DNA of 64,000 bases, taken from contig VRMN01000006.1 of the NCBI GenBank assembly GCA_008690995.1, positions 196,501 through 260,500 on the forward strand. The letters are read 5' to 3'. Position 1 is the stretch's first letter. Every line of letters begins with the position of its first letter. Positions 28,227-37,314 of the stretch are shown here, piece by piece. The notes under the pieces were generated by a model that made no database searches, was not told the DNA's origin, and worked only from the letters and a program-made list of their open reading frames with translations. Origin of the DNA: Porphyridium purpureum (lineage: Eukaryota > Rhodophyta > Bangiophyceae > Porphyridiales > Porphyridiaceae). Made by a program: the position numbers and the translations under genes.

Positions 28227-29777
28227 ATGCATGCGACTGCATGGCGCAGGCTGACCGTCGTGTACGCGCCCTTGGCGCTGGCGACGCGGCACATTGCACG
28301 GAGCGTGCTGGGGGCGCCAGTGTTTGAAGCGGGCGTCGGTGTGCTCCGGAAGGCAGAGCAAGCGGGTGCTGCGGTGTGCTCCAGCGTGCATCAGTCGCCT
28401 CTGGCAAACCTTCCCAGGCCCGTGCTCGTGCTACTTGCCCTCGCGTGTCTTGGGCTTGCTGCTGTCGTGGCCGGTTTGACGCTGGGCATGATGTCTCTCG
28501 ACGCCGTCGGGTTGGAAATTTTGAACAATGCGGCGCCATCCGAGGCGGACCAGCGCGCCGCCCAAGCAATTATTCCTGTGCGGAAAAATGGAAACCTGCT
28601 GCTGGTCACGCTGCTCCTAACGAACACCATTGCCATGGAGTTCTTACCGCTTGTACTGGAAACGCTGTTTCCCGGTGGCCTTGTGGCTCTGATTATGTCG
28701 GTTGTACTCATCATGATTTTCAGCGAGATCCTGCCGCAGGCAACATTTGCAAGGTACGCGCTGCGAATCAGTGCATTCTTTGTGCCTTTTGTGAAGATTC
28801 TGATCATGGTACTCTATCCTTTCAGCGCCCCCATCGCGTACCTGCTGGATAAGTTGCTGGGCAACGAAAAGCCAAATGTGTACAGCAAAGAAGAGCTCAA
28901 GGAACTGCTGCATGCACACACGCTCGAACGATACGGTGAATTGACTCTCGACGAGATGTCCATGCTACGAGGCACGCTCGACTTTGCGAACAAGAGTGCG
29001 AGCGACATTATGACAAAAGAGAAGGACGTCTTTATGTTGAGCGTCGACGAAGTGCTCGACCGAAAAACGATGGAGGAGATCATGGAGGCCGGTTATTCGC
29101 GCATCCCACTCTATCAGAACACGAGGGCGAATGTGGTTGCATTACTACTGACGAAGCAATTGATCATGTATGATCCGGACGAGGAGCTCGAAATTGTGAG
29201 CCTGATTCGGAAGAAAAAGAAGAACGCCAAAATTCGAGTAGCGCCCCCATTGTACGCAAGTCAGCACACGAAGCTCAGTGATCTGCTCAATGAATTCCAG
29301 CTTGGACGCAGCCACATGGCGATCGTGTATGACGACTTGAACAAGAAAATGGAGCAGCGCACATTGATGGGCGTGGTGACGCTTGAAGATATTATCGAAG
29401 AAATTCTTCAAGAAGAAATCGTCGACGAGTCGGACGCATTCTTGTCGAACGACGCGAAGATTCCCGTGCTACGACGCGACCTGAAGTCTGGCCGACTGAC
29501 ACGCGGCTTTGTTGGGCCTGCGCTTGTCACAACCAAGAAGATTAAGGGCACCTCTGCGATCGTGCTGCATGAGATTGATGTGAAGCAAATCAAGAAGAAG
29601 ATGCTTGCAAAGATGGAGTTCAGGATGTTGGAGACGGGCTCGCAAGGGATGACATCCGCCGAAAGCTCTATGGCACCGACGCCTCGAGACGCAGAGCATT
29701 TGACCATGGCGCGCCAGCGTTCGAATACATACAGCGCGATGAGCGACTGGGAACGTACGCCTTTACTCCCCAAGTAA
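28227..29777 (+). CDS. CNNM/Mam3-like DUF21-CBS membrane protein
   Basis: 516 residues from the ATG at 28227; the frame continues upstream only to a GTG. DUF21 membrane domain at about 75-250 with VLLALACLGLAAVVAGLTLGMMSLD, NLLLVTLLLTNTIAMEFLPLVLE, IMSVVLIMIFSEILPQA and VKILIMVLYPFSAPIAYLLD. It is followed by a CBS pair: SASDIMTKEKDVFML...YSRIPLYQNTRANVVALLLTKQLI and LGRSHMAIVYDD...LMGVVTLEDIIEEILQEEIVDESD. This order is that of CNNM, yeast Mam3 and plant DUF21 proteins, linked to Mg2+ or other divalent cation homeostasis at the plasma membrane or vacuole. It converges with MRS2, another Mg2+ transporter, 74 bp away. Confidence 0.88.
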   Translation: MHATAWRRLTVVYAPLALATRHIARSVLGAPVFEAGVGVLRKAEQAGAAVCSSVHQSPLANLPRPVLVLLALACLGLAAVVAGLTLGMMSLDAVGLEILNNAAPSEADQRAAQAIIPVRKNGNLLLVTLLLTNTIAMEFLPLVLETLFPGGLVALIMSVVLIMIFSEILPQATFARYALRISAFFVPFVKILIMVLYPFSAPIAYLLDKLLGNEKPNVYSKEELKELLHAHTLERYGELTLDEMSMLRGTLDFANKSASDIMTKEKDVFMLSVDEVLDRKTMEEIMEAGYSRIPLYQNTRANVVALLLTKQLIMYDPDEELEIVSLIRKKKKNAKIRVAPPLYASQHTKLSDLLNEFQLGRSHMAIVYDDLNKKMEQRTLMGVVTLEDIIEEILQEEIVDESDAFLSNDAKIPVLRRDLKSGRLTRGFVGPALVTTKKIKGTSAIVLHEIDVKQIKKKMLAKMEFRMLETGSQGMTSAESSMAPTPRDAEHLTMARQRSNTYSAMSDWERTPLLPK

Positions 29778-29851
29778 AAGTAAAAGGAAAAGTGTCAGTA
29801 CGTGGTATATACAGCTGTGCTTGTGCGTATCAACGATCCTTTCGCCCTGTG

Positions 29852-31057
29852 TCAACGAAAGATGCGCTTGAATTTCAGAAACGCAAGAATTCCGCGAAAC
29901 ATGAGCACGCAAGTGGAAACAGAAGCCAGGGAAATCGCGTAGAAAGCGTGCGGTGATTCTTCGAGCCCACTGAGCAAGTTCATCCCAAAACATGCAGCCA
30001 CTGTGCCGCCGGACGCAATGCTGACGGTGGCGATGTTGAGATAAACTTCTAGACGAAGCACGCGATTGCGCATGGCATCGAGTCGAATCTGCGTGACGTT
30101 TTCGGTAGATTTCACCGCCCGCAGAGTGGCAGAAATCTCGTTGTGCACCGAGTCGATCACCTTCATGTAGTTCTCTAGCATCATTTCTACCTCCTCGTGC
30201 TCGTCGCGCCGACGTCGGTGACCAGATTGGATGACGCTGGTCAGGTACATGGCGCTCATATCCTCGTCGCTGCTGAGCACATCGTCAATCGCGGTGCGAA
30301 TCATGGTAACTTTGTTCAAAAATTCGTTGAGCGCGTTCTCGAGCGGCAGAAGCCGATCGAGTGACGTCTGCACCGAGTCTGACCCAAAGCTAGACACACC
30401 TGTCGAGCTGAGATTATCCAGCACCGAGTCCACCGCAGGCGAAAGCGTGCTGGCATGCCGCTGCAAGCTGGCGCACACATTGATGAGCACGACTTCTAAT
30501 GCACGCAACTCAAATGGAAGCAAGCTGCTTTCCGCTTGGAGCCGCGCTTGGAGTTCAGGAATGAACGCCTGAACTGAAGGATGCATGGGCTCAAACAAAA
30601 GCAAGCGATCAGCCTGGAGAATCGCGCGAATGTGCTCCAGATTCACTATGATTGCCTTTGAGCGGACGAGCACCGCGGGAGATTCTTGCCGGAACGACGG
30701 ATCTACGTTCCGAATATCACGCAGATTGAGCCCTGTTGTGGCGGCGAGATCTGCCTTTGTCAGATTCCTCAATGTACCCCTTTCGCCAGCATTCGTCCGC
30801 ACCTTCACGGCGCTGCCACTACCACTACTACCACTCGCATTTGTTCCATTCCCAGCCGTACTCACACTCTCAGCGTCTCGTCTCACGTTTCCGCCTCCCG
30901 GCGCCAAAAACTCCAATGCCTCGAGCGAGGTGGAGCGACTCGCAGACGTCCAATCCTGGTAGCGCCTGAGCGCGCCGCGACCCACGCCGCCTGCAGCGAC
31001 GCGATGCCATGATCCCCGAAACCTGACCGCAGCCCAGTGCCACATCCACGGGCGCAT
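29852..31057 (-). CDS. MRS2: MRS2/CorA-type magnesium transporter, probably mitochondrial
   Basis: 401 residues from the ATG at 31057 (MRPWMWHWAAVRFRGSWHRV), an Arg/Trp-rich, acid-free start like a mitochondrial presequence; a much longer open frame upstream overlaps the PIAS gene and is unlikely. The cytoplasmic/matrix part includes GLNLRDIRNVDPSF, AIIVNLEHIRAIL, the LPFELRALEVVLINVC helix and a long helix ending LDAMRNRVLRLEVYLNIATVSIA. The first membrane helix ends with the Mg2+ selectivity motif FGMN (GMN at 358-360), and the second follows (FYAISLASVSTCVLMF). MRS2 forms pentameric Mg2+ channels in the mitochondrial inner membrane. It is divergent from the PIAS-like gene. Confidence 0.92.
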   Translation of the reverse strand: MRPWMWHWAAVRFRGSWHRVAAGGVGRGALRRYQDWTSASRSTSLEALEFLAPGGGNVRRDAESVSTAGNGTNASGSSGSGSAVKVRTNAGERGTLRNLTKADLAATTGLNLRDIRNVDPSFRQESPAVLVRSKAIIVNLEHIRAILQADRLLLFEPMHPSVQAFIPELQARLQAESSLLPFELRALEVVLINVCASLQRHASTLSPAVDSVLDNLSSTGVSSFGSDSVQTSLDRLLPLENALNEFLNKVTMIRTAIDDVLSSDEDMSAMYLTSVIQSGHRRRRDEHEEVEMMLENYMKVIDSVHNEISATLRAVKSTENVTQIRLDAMRNRVLRLEVYLNIATVSIASGGTVAACFGMNLLSGLEESPHAFYAISLASVSTCVLMFRGILAFLKFKRIFR

Positions 31058-31198
31058 TCCTGTCCACTCTCCACCGCATGTGCCCACCCAATGCGGCCCA
31101 ACTCCAACCCGCACACTCGATCGACGTACGCCAGCTCGCGCCCTTGTCCCACGCACGCACGAGCCAACAAAACACAGAAACTGGATTCGAAGGCCGTT

Positions 31199-31216
31199 GT
31201 ACAGTGTGAGGTACAG
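31199..31216 (+). promoter_or_regulatory. Tandem GTACAG element upstream of the PIAS-like gene
   Basis: GTACAGTG at 31199-31206 and GTACAG at 31211-31216, a direct pair with 12-bp spacing, lies about 130-150 bp before the likely start. A purine-rich tract (GAAGAAGAGG-type, about 31260-31325) follows. Confidence 0.4.
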
Positions 31217-31345
31217 CCTCTTCTGATGAAACGAGGGCGTTTTACTATGTTCAATAAGCGACCTTCGCGCGGGATGCGGGGAAAGCGAACAGGAAGAAGA
31301 AGAGGAAGAAGAAGGAGGACGAAGGTGGGTGGGTGTGTGTGTTGG

Positions 31346-34081
31346 ATGGTTGATGGAGTGATGGGGTCGTTGGAGCAAGGGCTCGCAGGCGCCCTGAAGC
31401 GGTGGGAGGATTTGGAGAGCGCGTCGAGCGCGGAGCGCGGCTCGGCGCCGTTGTGCGTGCTGGATGCGAACCCCACGGCCACAGAGACGGCGCCAAGTTG
31501 CACAGACAGCCCGACGTGTGGCCCACATGCCGCGCTGCCGAGCGCGCAGGGTGCGCAGGGCGTGCCGTGCGTGCCGAGTATGACAGCGTCGCAGCAGTTC
31601 CAACAGAGCCAGCGGCAGCTTGCGGGCGTGGAGGCAGGAACTGCGGCGCGCCAAGCTCACGTCGTGGGTCATGGCCAGGCGATGGGGCATAGCCACGGTC
31701 AGGTTCAGATTCCGTCCATGCCAGAGAATTTCCTCCAAGGACCTGACTTGCTTCGCACGTGGAGGCATCCAGAACTGAGCAGCATCGGAAGTACTGGAAG
31801 CAGAGCTCCCCGACTGCCGTCGGATTCCGGGCAGCACAACGCACCAGTACGCGCCGCTCCACAGCCGTCTCAGCCGGGACGCCCCGCACCTCAACGCGCT
31901 GAATCTCAGTCTATGTATGGGCGTGATCCCACTTCCGGCAACACAGGGCTCGCGGCTGCCATGAGCGCATCCGGGCATCATCTCAAGACTTTCCCGGCGT
32001 ACACACCATCTCGCTCTTCAAGTGGAATGGAATCAAACTGGCAGCACCCGCCTACATCTGGGGAAAGCAGGTCACAGATTGCAAGCACAGATACCACTGC
32101 AAACAGAACGAGCTCCGCAGTGATGAACGGAAGTGATAGCAACGGTCGCTGCCCAATTCTTAGGCTACGCGATAATCCACGCATTGCGAAAAACGTGGAG
32201 AAGCTGGATCCGGATGAATTACCCTTGTGGGCATTGGCCAAGTGCTGTGGCCATACTGCGGACAATGTTGATGTCAACGCGGCGCGCAACGCAATCCTGA
32301 ACTTTGCGAGCTTCTCTGACGAAGAGGCCAAAATGGATGCGTACTACGCGATGAAGACCTGGACGAAGAAAGACCTTGACCTGATAGCGTGGGCGCTGGA
32401 CCTAGTGCGCACGGGTAAAAAGCGCGACGAACTTGTGAACATGGTGATCTCATTTTTGGCGGAACCGGCGGGAAGACGGGCGAACCCGCGCGTTGCGGCG
32501 ATGCCCTCAGCGAGGGGAAGCAAGCGCTTTGGACACAGCGTGGTTTGCAGCAACGGTCTGGCTAGTAATGCATCCAGCACGATCCGTCGGATTGAGTATG
32601 ACGATCGAGGTGTTCCACTGCATGCAGATTTGCGCGAATACATTAACTCATCGAAAATGCGGCGACTTTCGTCGCCGCAGCAGGCACCCAGTATAAACGG
32701 GAATAACGGCTCCGCTCCAGCTGCGCGGCGTGGGAGTAGTGCCACTACTCTCGCCCAAATGCCAGAGCCATCATCCATCGCGACTCCGCCTAGTCGGTTT
32801 GGGAACATTTCGCAGTATGAACTTAACAAAATAGTAAGTCCAATATCGCGGCACGGAATAGCGACCGTACGAGACTTGCTATCGCAGCCCTTTGACGAAA
32901 AGGAGAGTGAGTGGGATTTGTGTGTCAGCAAACCTCTGTCAATCGCGTGTATGAACGTGTCACTTAGTGCCGGCTTGCAAAGGCTTGCAGTGCTGACATT
33001 CAAAGTGCCGCGTCTAGCCTGCTCCTCTCCTTCCAGCGAGAAGGGTGGGCGTATTCATCTCAGATGCCGTCAGGCTGATTTTGCGAAGCAACCCTCGTTG
33101 TACAAGTTTTGCTGGCCCTTTCCGTGTAGTGCGCGCGAAACTCGAAGAGACCGGCTTCTGTCGCTGAAGCAGGCTCAGCGATACACGAACGGAAAAGAGG
33201 TGGGCAGTGATCAATCGACGGACATCACTGACGGGATTCTTGGGCGCGAGGGAGATACTGTGTCGATCTTGTTCGAACGGAACTCGAATTTACCACTGAA
33301 GGGTAGTTGCAGGTTTGTGGTATATGCATGCGTGGTGGAAACCCGGACATATGCGCATGTGCTGGATAAAGTGCGAGAGCAGTCGAAAACGTATTACGAC
33401 GGTTTAACGGACCGGGCGAGAAGGGCCGAGTTGGAATTGGCCAGACTACGGGAAGATGGTAGCACATCGGGCACGGGTGACGACGACGATCTCGTGGTGG
33501 ATAACTTGGTGATCAGTTTGAAATGTCCACTTTCGCTTGTACGCATCAAAACGCCCGTAAGGAGCACGCAATGCACGCACATGCAGTGCTTTGACCTCAC
33601 GACTTTTGTTGACTATTCCAAGCAGACTCTCAAGATGGATTGCCCCGTTTGCAACAAGCCAGCGAGATGTATGCCTTCTCTGCTTGTGATTTCGCATGTC
33701 TTCGAGCAACTCTTGGTCGACTTTGCCCACGCAGACGAAGTCAGCTTCAATCCGCGCACGCAGGTCTTTTCTGACGTTCGACCCTCTGCGCGAAGTAGAA
33801 ACGCCGAGGCGTCTGACAGCGATGACGATGATGGCGGAGCTATGCATCGAAGCGGGGTAAAGGCTGAGCAGGTTGAAGCAGCAACTCCAGGGTTGCCTTT
33901 GAGCGAGTGTGTCGATCTCACTGATGAAGCGTCTCCGCGACACCATGTACTGCCTGTGTCCTCGTCCTACGGGACCTGCGCGGTTCCTTCGCAATATAGG
34001 AGCTTGAGTGCAAGCTTATCGCCAGGACCGCCGCACTGGAGCACAACTGATGTAGATGTGATCGTCATTGACTCGGACTAA
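31346..34081 (+). CDS. SP-RING (Siz/PIAS) SUMO E3 ligase
   Basis: 911 residues from the ATG at 31346; 31361 (MGSLEQGLAGALKRWEDL, better context) and 31226 are alternatives, and the start is uncertain. The first ~270 residues are disordered. A SAP-like helix pair is seen in KTWTKKDLDLIAWALDLVRTGKKRDELVNMVISFL, a PINIT-like beta region follows (about 540-690), then the SP-RING near 725-775: LKCPLSLVRIKTPVRSTQCTHMQCFDL...CPVCNKPA, with Cys/His ligands in place. The tail carries two SUMO-interaction candidates, CVDLTDE and VDVIVIDSD at the extreme C-terminus. These proteins attach SUMO to nuclear substrates. The domain order matches Siz1/PIAS. Confidence 0.88.
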   Translation: MVDGVMGSLEQGLAGALKRWEDLESASSAERGSAPLCVLDANPTATETAPSCTDSPTCGPHAALPSAQGAQGVPCVPSMTASQQFQQSQRQLAGVEAGTAARQAHVVGHGQAMGHSHGQVQIPSMPENFLQGPDLLRTWRHPELSSIGSTGSRAPRLPSDSGQHNAPVRAAPQPSQPGRPAPQRAESQSMYGRDPTSGNTGLAAAMSASGHHLKTFPAYTPSRSSSGMESNWQHPPTSGESRSQIASTDTTANRTSSAVMNGSDSNGRCPILRLRDNPRIAKNVEKLDPDELPLWALAKCCGHTADNVDVNAARNAILNFASFSDEEAKMDAYYAMKTWTKKDLDLIAWALDLVRTGKKRDELVNMVISFLAEPAGRRANPRVAAMPSARGSKRFGHSVVCSNGLASNASSTIRRIEYDDRGVPLHADLREYINSSKMRRLSSPQQAPSINGNNGSAPAARRGSSATTLAQMPEPSSIATPPSRFGNISQYELNKIVSPISRHGIATVRDLLSQPFDEKESEWDLCVSKPLSIACMNVSLSAGLQRLAVLTFKVPRLACSSPSSEKGGRIHLRCRQADFAKQPSLYKFCWPFPCSARETRRDRLLSLKQAQRYTNGKEVGSDQSTDITDGILGREGDTVSILFERNSNLPLKGSCRFVVYACVVETRTYAHVLDKVREQSKTYYDGLTDRARRAELELARLREDGSTSGTGDDDDLVVDNLVISLKCPLSLVRIKTPVRSTQCTHMQCFDLTTFVDYSKQTLKMDCPVCNKPARCMPSLLVISHVFEQLLVDFAHADEVSFNPRTQVFSDVRPSARSRNAEASDSDDDDGGAMHRSGVKAEQVEAATPGLPLSECVDLTDEASPRHHVLPVSSSYGTCAVPSQYRSLSASLSPGPPHWSTTDVDVIVIDSD

Positions 34082-34270
34082 TACTTGCGTTCGATGTCTT
34101 TGCGGTGTGCAGAAGGCGATGCTACAAAGATTTCCGAGTGGTTATTCAGGATGAACATCATGCGTCCTGATGCGTCGAGCAAGAAAGTTTAGCGTTTGAA
34201 AGGGACCACGTTGACGCAAGCACGTTCAATCCTTCTGGTCCCTGTCAAACCGTTTTATGGTTGATGCTAA

Positions 34271-37201
34271 TTACACGAAACGTAGGCTGAGCTCGGACAG
34301 CTTAGCACCGAAATGCGTGGCAGCTACACCCTCCTTCATCACTTCGGCAAACGTGACAAGCAATCGTGCCGAGTGAGTGCGCTCGGCGACGATGTCGCTC
34401 ATGCAAGTGCCTGACTCGACAGCACTGGTGCGCACTCGATCTTTCATGTCAAGAAGATGACACAAGCAGTCGAGACACACTACTGCTATGTCTGCAATAC
34501 ATCGCGGAACGCTTCGCTGGTCAAACTTTGACGCGGCTTTAAATGACTGCGCAAGCGACATAACTTCAGCCTCAGAAGCTGGGAGTAACTTTGCTTCTAT
34601 GGCGTTCCGAATAGCATCTTCGTATTGCTTCTGGTAATACAGAACAAGTACCTGATTCACGCCGAGAAGAACCTCCAACGAAGATCGAAATGTTTCGTCT
34701 TCCCGGTTCAAATGCGTGTCTCGAAATCGCCTCAAATACATCCTGCACATAGATAGCAGCCGGCCGTGAACCGAGGATGAGAGCAGTGGCTGCATAAATA
34801 AGAGTGCTTCTGTCACTTCCTTCAATAAAACGGCAAAAACCATGCCGGGGGCACCCGCTTTTTCAAACAACTCGACGGCGCTATGGACTCGCCGCTCTTC
34901 GAGCATCATCCGAGCAAGTGCGAAGGCAACTCGTGCGCAAACAGCTTTAGCCTTCTCTGGGCTGTAACCTGCAGAGATTAGGATACTCTCGTACGAGCTA
35001 GGCAACGAGCCAGAGGTCAACAGCATTTCAAAATCCTTGGTGGTTGCGAAAAGCAAAAGCTGCAATTCCAACTCTTCGCTCAGATCATCTTCAGAAAGTA
35101 TCTGGCCAGACGTGCTGTGCCTGCGAGTTTTAAGGCTCAAGCAATACGTCAGTGCGAGGTCCAACCGATCATCTGCAAAGCACAGCATGTAAGACCACAG
35201 AAGGGTAGCGTATGTGTCGTCGCTCAACGAGTGCAAGTCGCTAAATCTCGCAAGATAAAAGAGATGCACTGTATCCTCGATTAGGCGCAACAAACGGCGA
35301 CATAGATCGACGGGAGTTGCGGGACTTTTCAGGTTCCTGCTTCGGGGCGCAGTTCCGGCACACGCAGCCTGCACCTGCGCATCGAGCTCCACGACTTTTG
35401 CGATCACGCTACTGAGTGCGCCTTGGAAATCTCCGAGCACGAGCAAGATAAAAACGTACATGAGCATTGTGTCGTCGGCAAAGTTGGCTGCTCCAAAAGC
35501 CTTGACTTGATCAAGGACGCGTTGCTCGGGGCTCTGTCCTCCGGTAGGTGAGCTGATCACCACTAAATCTTTCAGTTCAGGCAGCACGGTGGGGCCAAAA
35601 ATGGAGGACATGGATGTGGACGAGTCGTGACCGGTTGAGGGGCACGGCCTTGTGCAAACTAAACGAAACCAGAGCCAGTCCTCCACGCTGTTCAGTCCAA
35701 GCTTGTAATCCTCCTCTGCGAGCTCAAGTCTTCCGGTCATTTCAAGACGGAACAGCACCGCGTAGCACAAGCGTCGAAACGTATCTCTGCCCTTGCGCAC
35801 GACTACCAAATACTCCTGAAACATTCGCTGCAGTGTCTTAGCATCTCGAATGACAAGCTCCGAGTCAGCGCACCACTCCTCAAAATACACGACAAACCCT
35901 CCAAGTTCAGGCTTGTCCGTGCCAGCTGCATTGGAAGCTCTGTTCAGCAGAAGCTGGGCGGACTTCAGGCTACCCGAGCGCAGGCAGAAAAACAGGGTCG
36001 CCCAGAACGGAAGCCCGTGAAAGGACACACACGAGCTGTCACGGCCGTGCGGTATGCGGGATGAACGGCACAACTGATTCACGAATTGCCCTACTTCCTC
36101 AAGGCGCTGTTCAGCCTGTTCTTGAGCCACTTCCAAATCATGATCGTCATTATTGGACAAAATCATGTTATGCAGAAAATGATTCTCCAACAGTGCCCGA
36201 GAAATGCCTGGCGGGTCCCCGAGACCCACTTTCGAGCGACTTTCTACTTTCAGACGCTCCCACAACTGCAATACGCGAATGCAGTTCAAAAGCATGCTCT
36301 TGTCTTTCGGTGTTTCCGCGAGCGCGCTTCTAAGCGCTCGCCCTCGGACACTTCTGAACAGCTCAACGCCCAACATGTTGCGATTACAGTCAGAAAGGGT
36401 GTACGAAGCACATACAGCGTCAACGTAGACAGGATCTGGAGCTACTCCAGCCAGCGAATGTGGAAGTTGTCCCAGTGTGCCACGATATGATTGCATCGAA
36501 GAAGCATCGGGTGTCCGTATCCAGACCCGCGGGTCCGCTGGTTTGTTTGCGATGCATACTTGTGCGATCCTGCTTAAATTTCCGCCGGTGCCAAAGTCAT
36601 TTGTGCGCTGCGTACCAGTCGGTACGCATTGTCTCTGTGCACTGGCATCCTGAAATTCATGCAGGAGCGCCCCATGCAATGCGATTCCGTCTGCTTCCAG
36701 CTGCCTCTCAAGTCGTCGATATGACGCGTTTGTACCCCAGCGCTGGAGTTGTTGTTGCCGATGAGCGCGCACTCCGGCACTCTGCAAGTTTGCATATTTC
36801 ACCACATCGTCACCTGCCTGGGCAAGAATGTCCTCAAACGCCCCCTCGATCGCGGACGAGCGGGCCGCTTGCATGCGCACGGCATCCAAGTTGCGCGAGA
36901 GCTGTGCGACTCCAAATCCGTGCTGTGCGAGCAACCGCGTTGCTGCTGCGCGCGTTGCGTTTTCACTCTGCAATGCACCGTATCGCGCATCGGTTGCGCG
37001 CTCGACTTCGGCGCGGATCTGCCCAAAACTTCGCGGCATACTCAAAGATAAGCGCGCCATCGATGCGTCATCGCCGCTTTTGTCTCCGTCCACGCGCCCC
37101 GCACGCAGACGCGTTACGGCCTGGCTGGTGTGAACGAGGCTTTCTAACTCTGGCGCTGTGCGCACCGCGCTCATACCCATTCCATCCATCCTAGCAACCA
37201 T
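34271..37201 (-). CDS. NUP93: Nucleoporin NUP93/NIC96
   Basis: 976 residues from the ATG at 37201; the frame extends upstream only through a GTG. The N-terminal ~150 residues carry coiled-coil-like helices. The alpha-solenoid body has FWATLFFCLRSGSLKSAQLLLNRA (compare [25 protein letters not shown] in human NUP93), RDTFRRLCYAVLFRLEM, SVEDWLWFRLV (EDYLWLKL) and FVFILLVLGDFQGAL-type repeats, in the family order. Length exceeds the human 819 residues, mostly through loops. NUP93 is the linker of the inner ring of the nuclear pore. It converges with the PIAS-like gene (189 bp) and is divergent from the lactate dehydrogenase gene (113 bp). NUP85, also a pore protein, lies 19 kb away. Confidence 0.82.
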   Translation of the reverse strand: MVARMDGMGMSAVRTAPELESLVHTSQAVTRLRAGRVDGDKSGDDASMARLSLSMPRSFGQIRAEVERATDARYGALQSENATRAAATRLLAQHGFGVAQLSRNLDAVRMQAARSSAIEGAFEDILAQAGDDVVKYANLQSAGVRAHRQQQLQRWGTNASYRRLERQLEADGIALHGALLHEFQDASAQRQCVPTGTQRTNDFGTGGNLSRIAQVCIANKPADPRVWIRTPDASSMQSYRGTLGQLPHSLAGVAPDPVYVDAVCASYTLSDCNRNMLGVELFRSVRGRALRSALAETPKDKSMLLNCIRVLQLWERLKVESRSKVGLGDPPGISRALLENHFLHNMILSNNDDHDLEVAQEQAEQRLEEVGQFVNQLCRSSRIPHGRDSSCVSFHGLPFWATLFFCLRSGSLKSAQLLLNRASNAAGTDKPELGGFVVYFEEWCADSELVIRDAKTLQRMFQEYLVVVRKGRDTFRRLCYAVLFRLEMTGRLELAEEDYKLGLNSVEDWLWFRLVCTRPCPSTGHDSSTSMSSIFGPTVLPELKDLVVISSPTGGQSPEQRVLDQVKAFGAANFADDTMLMYVFILLVLGDFQGALSSVIAKVVELDAQVQAACAGTAPRSRNLKSPATPVDLCRRLLRLIEDTVHLFYLARFSDLHSLSDDTYATLLWSYMLCFADDRLDLALTYCLSLKTRRHSTSGQILSEDDLSEELELQLLLFATTKDFEMLLTSGSLPSSYESILISAGYSPEKAKAVCARVAFALARMMLEERRVHSAVELFEKAGAPGMVFAVLLKEVTEALLFMQPLLSSSVHGRLLSMCRMYLRRFRDTHLNREDETFRSSLEVLLGVNQVLVLYYQKQYEDAIRNAIEAKLLPASEAEVMSLAQSFKAASKFDQRSVPRCIADIAVVCLDCLCHLLDMKDRVRTSAVESGTCMSDIVAERTHSARLLVTFAEVMKEGVAATHFGAKLSELSLRFV

Positions 37202-37314
37202 GCACTTCCGCGCAAACGCACGAACGGGAGTCTTCCTCACGTTCCCAGCAAACAAAAAATTCTGCGCAGACGGGTATTTGCTCACGTGAATGGGCGGCAG
37301 CCGAGGTGCGTGAG

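Noticed and set aside
31058-31981. Long minus-strand extension of the MRS2 frame
   Set aside because: It runs antisense through the 5' part of the PIAS-like gene, has a Cys/Arg/His-rich shadow composition, and the ATG at 31057 gives a good mitochondrial presequence and normal length.
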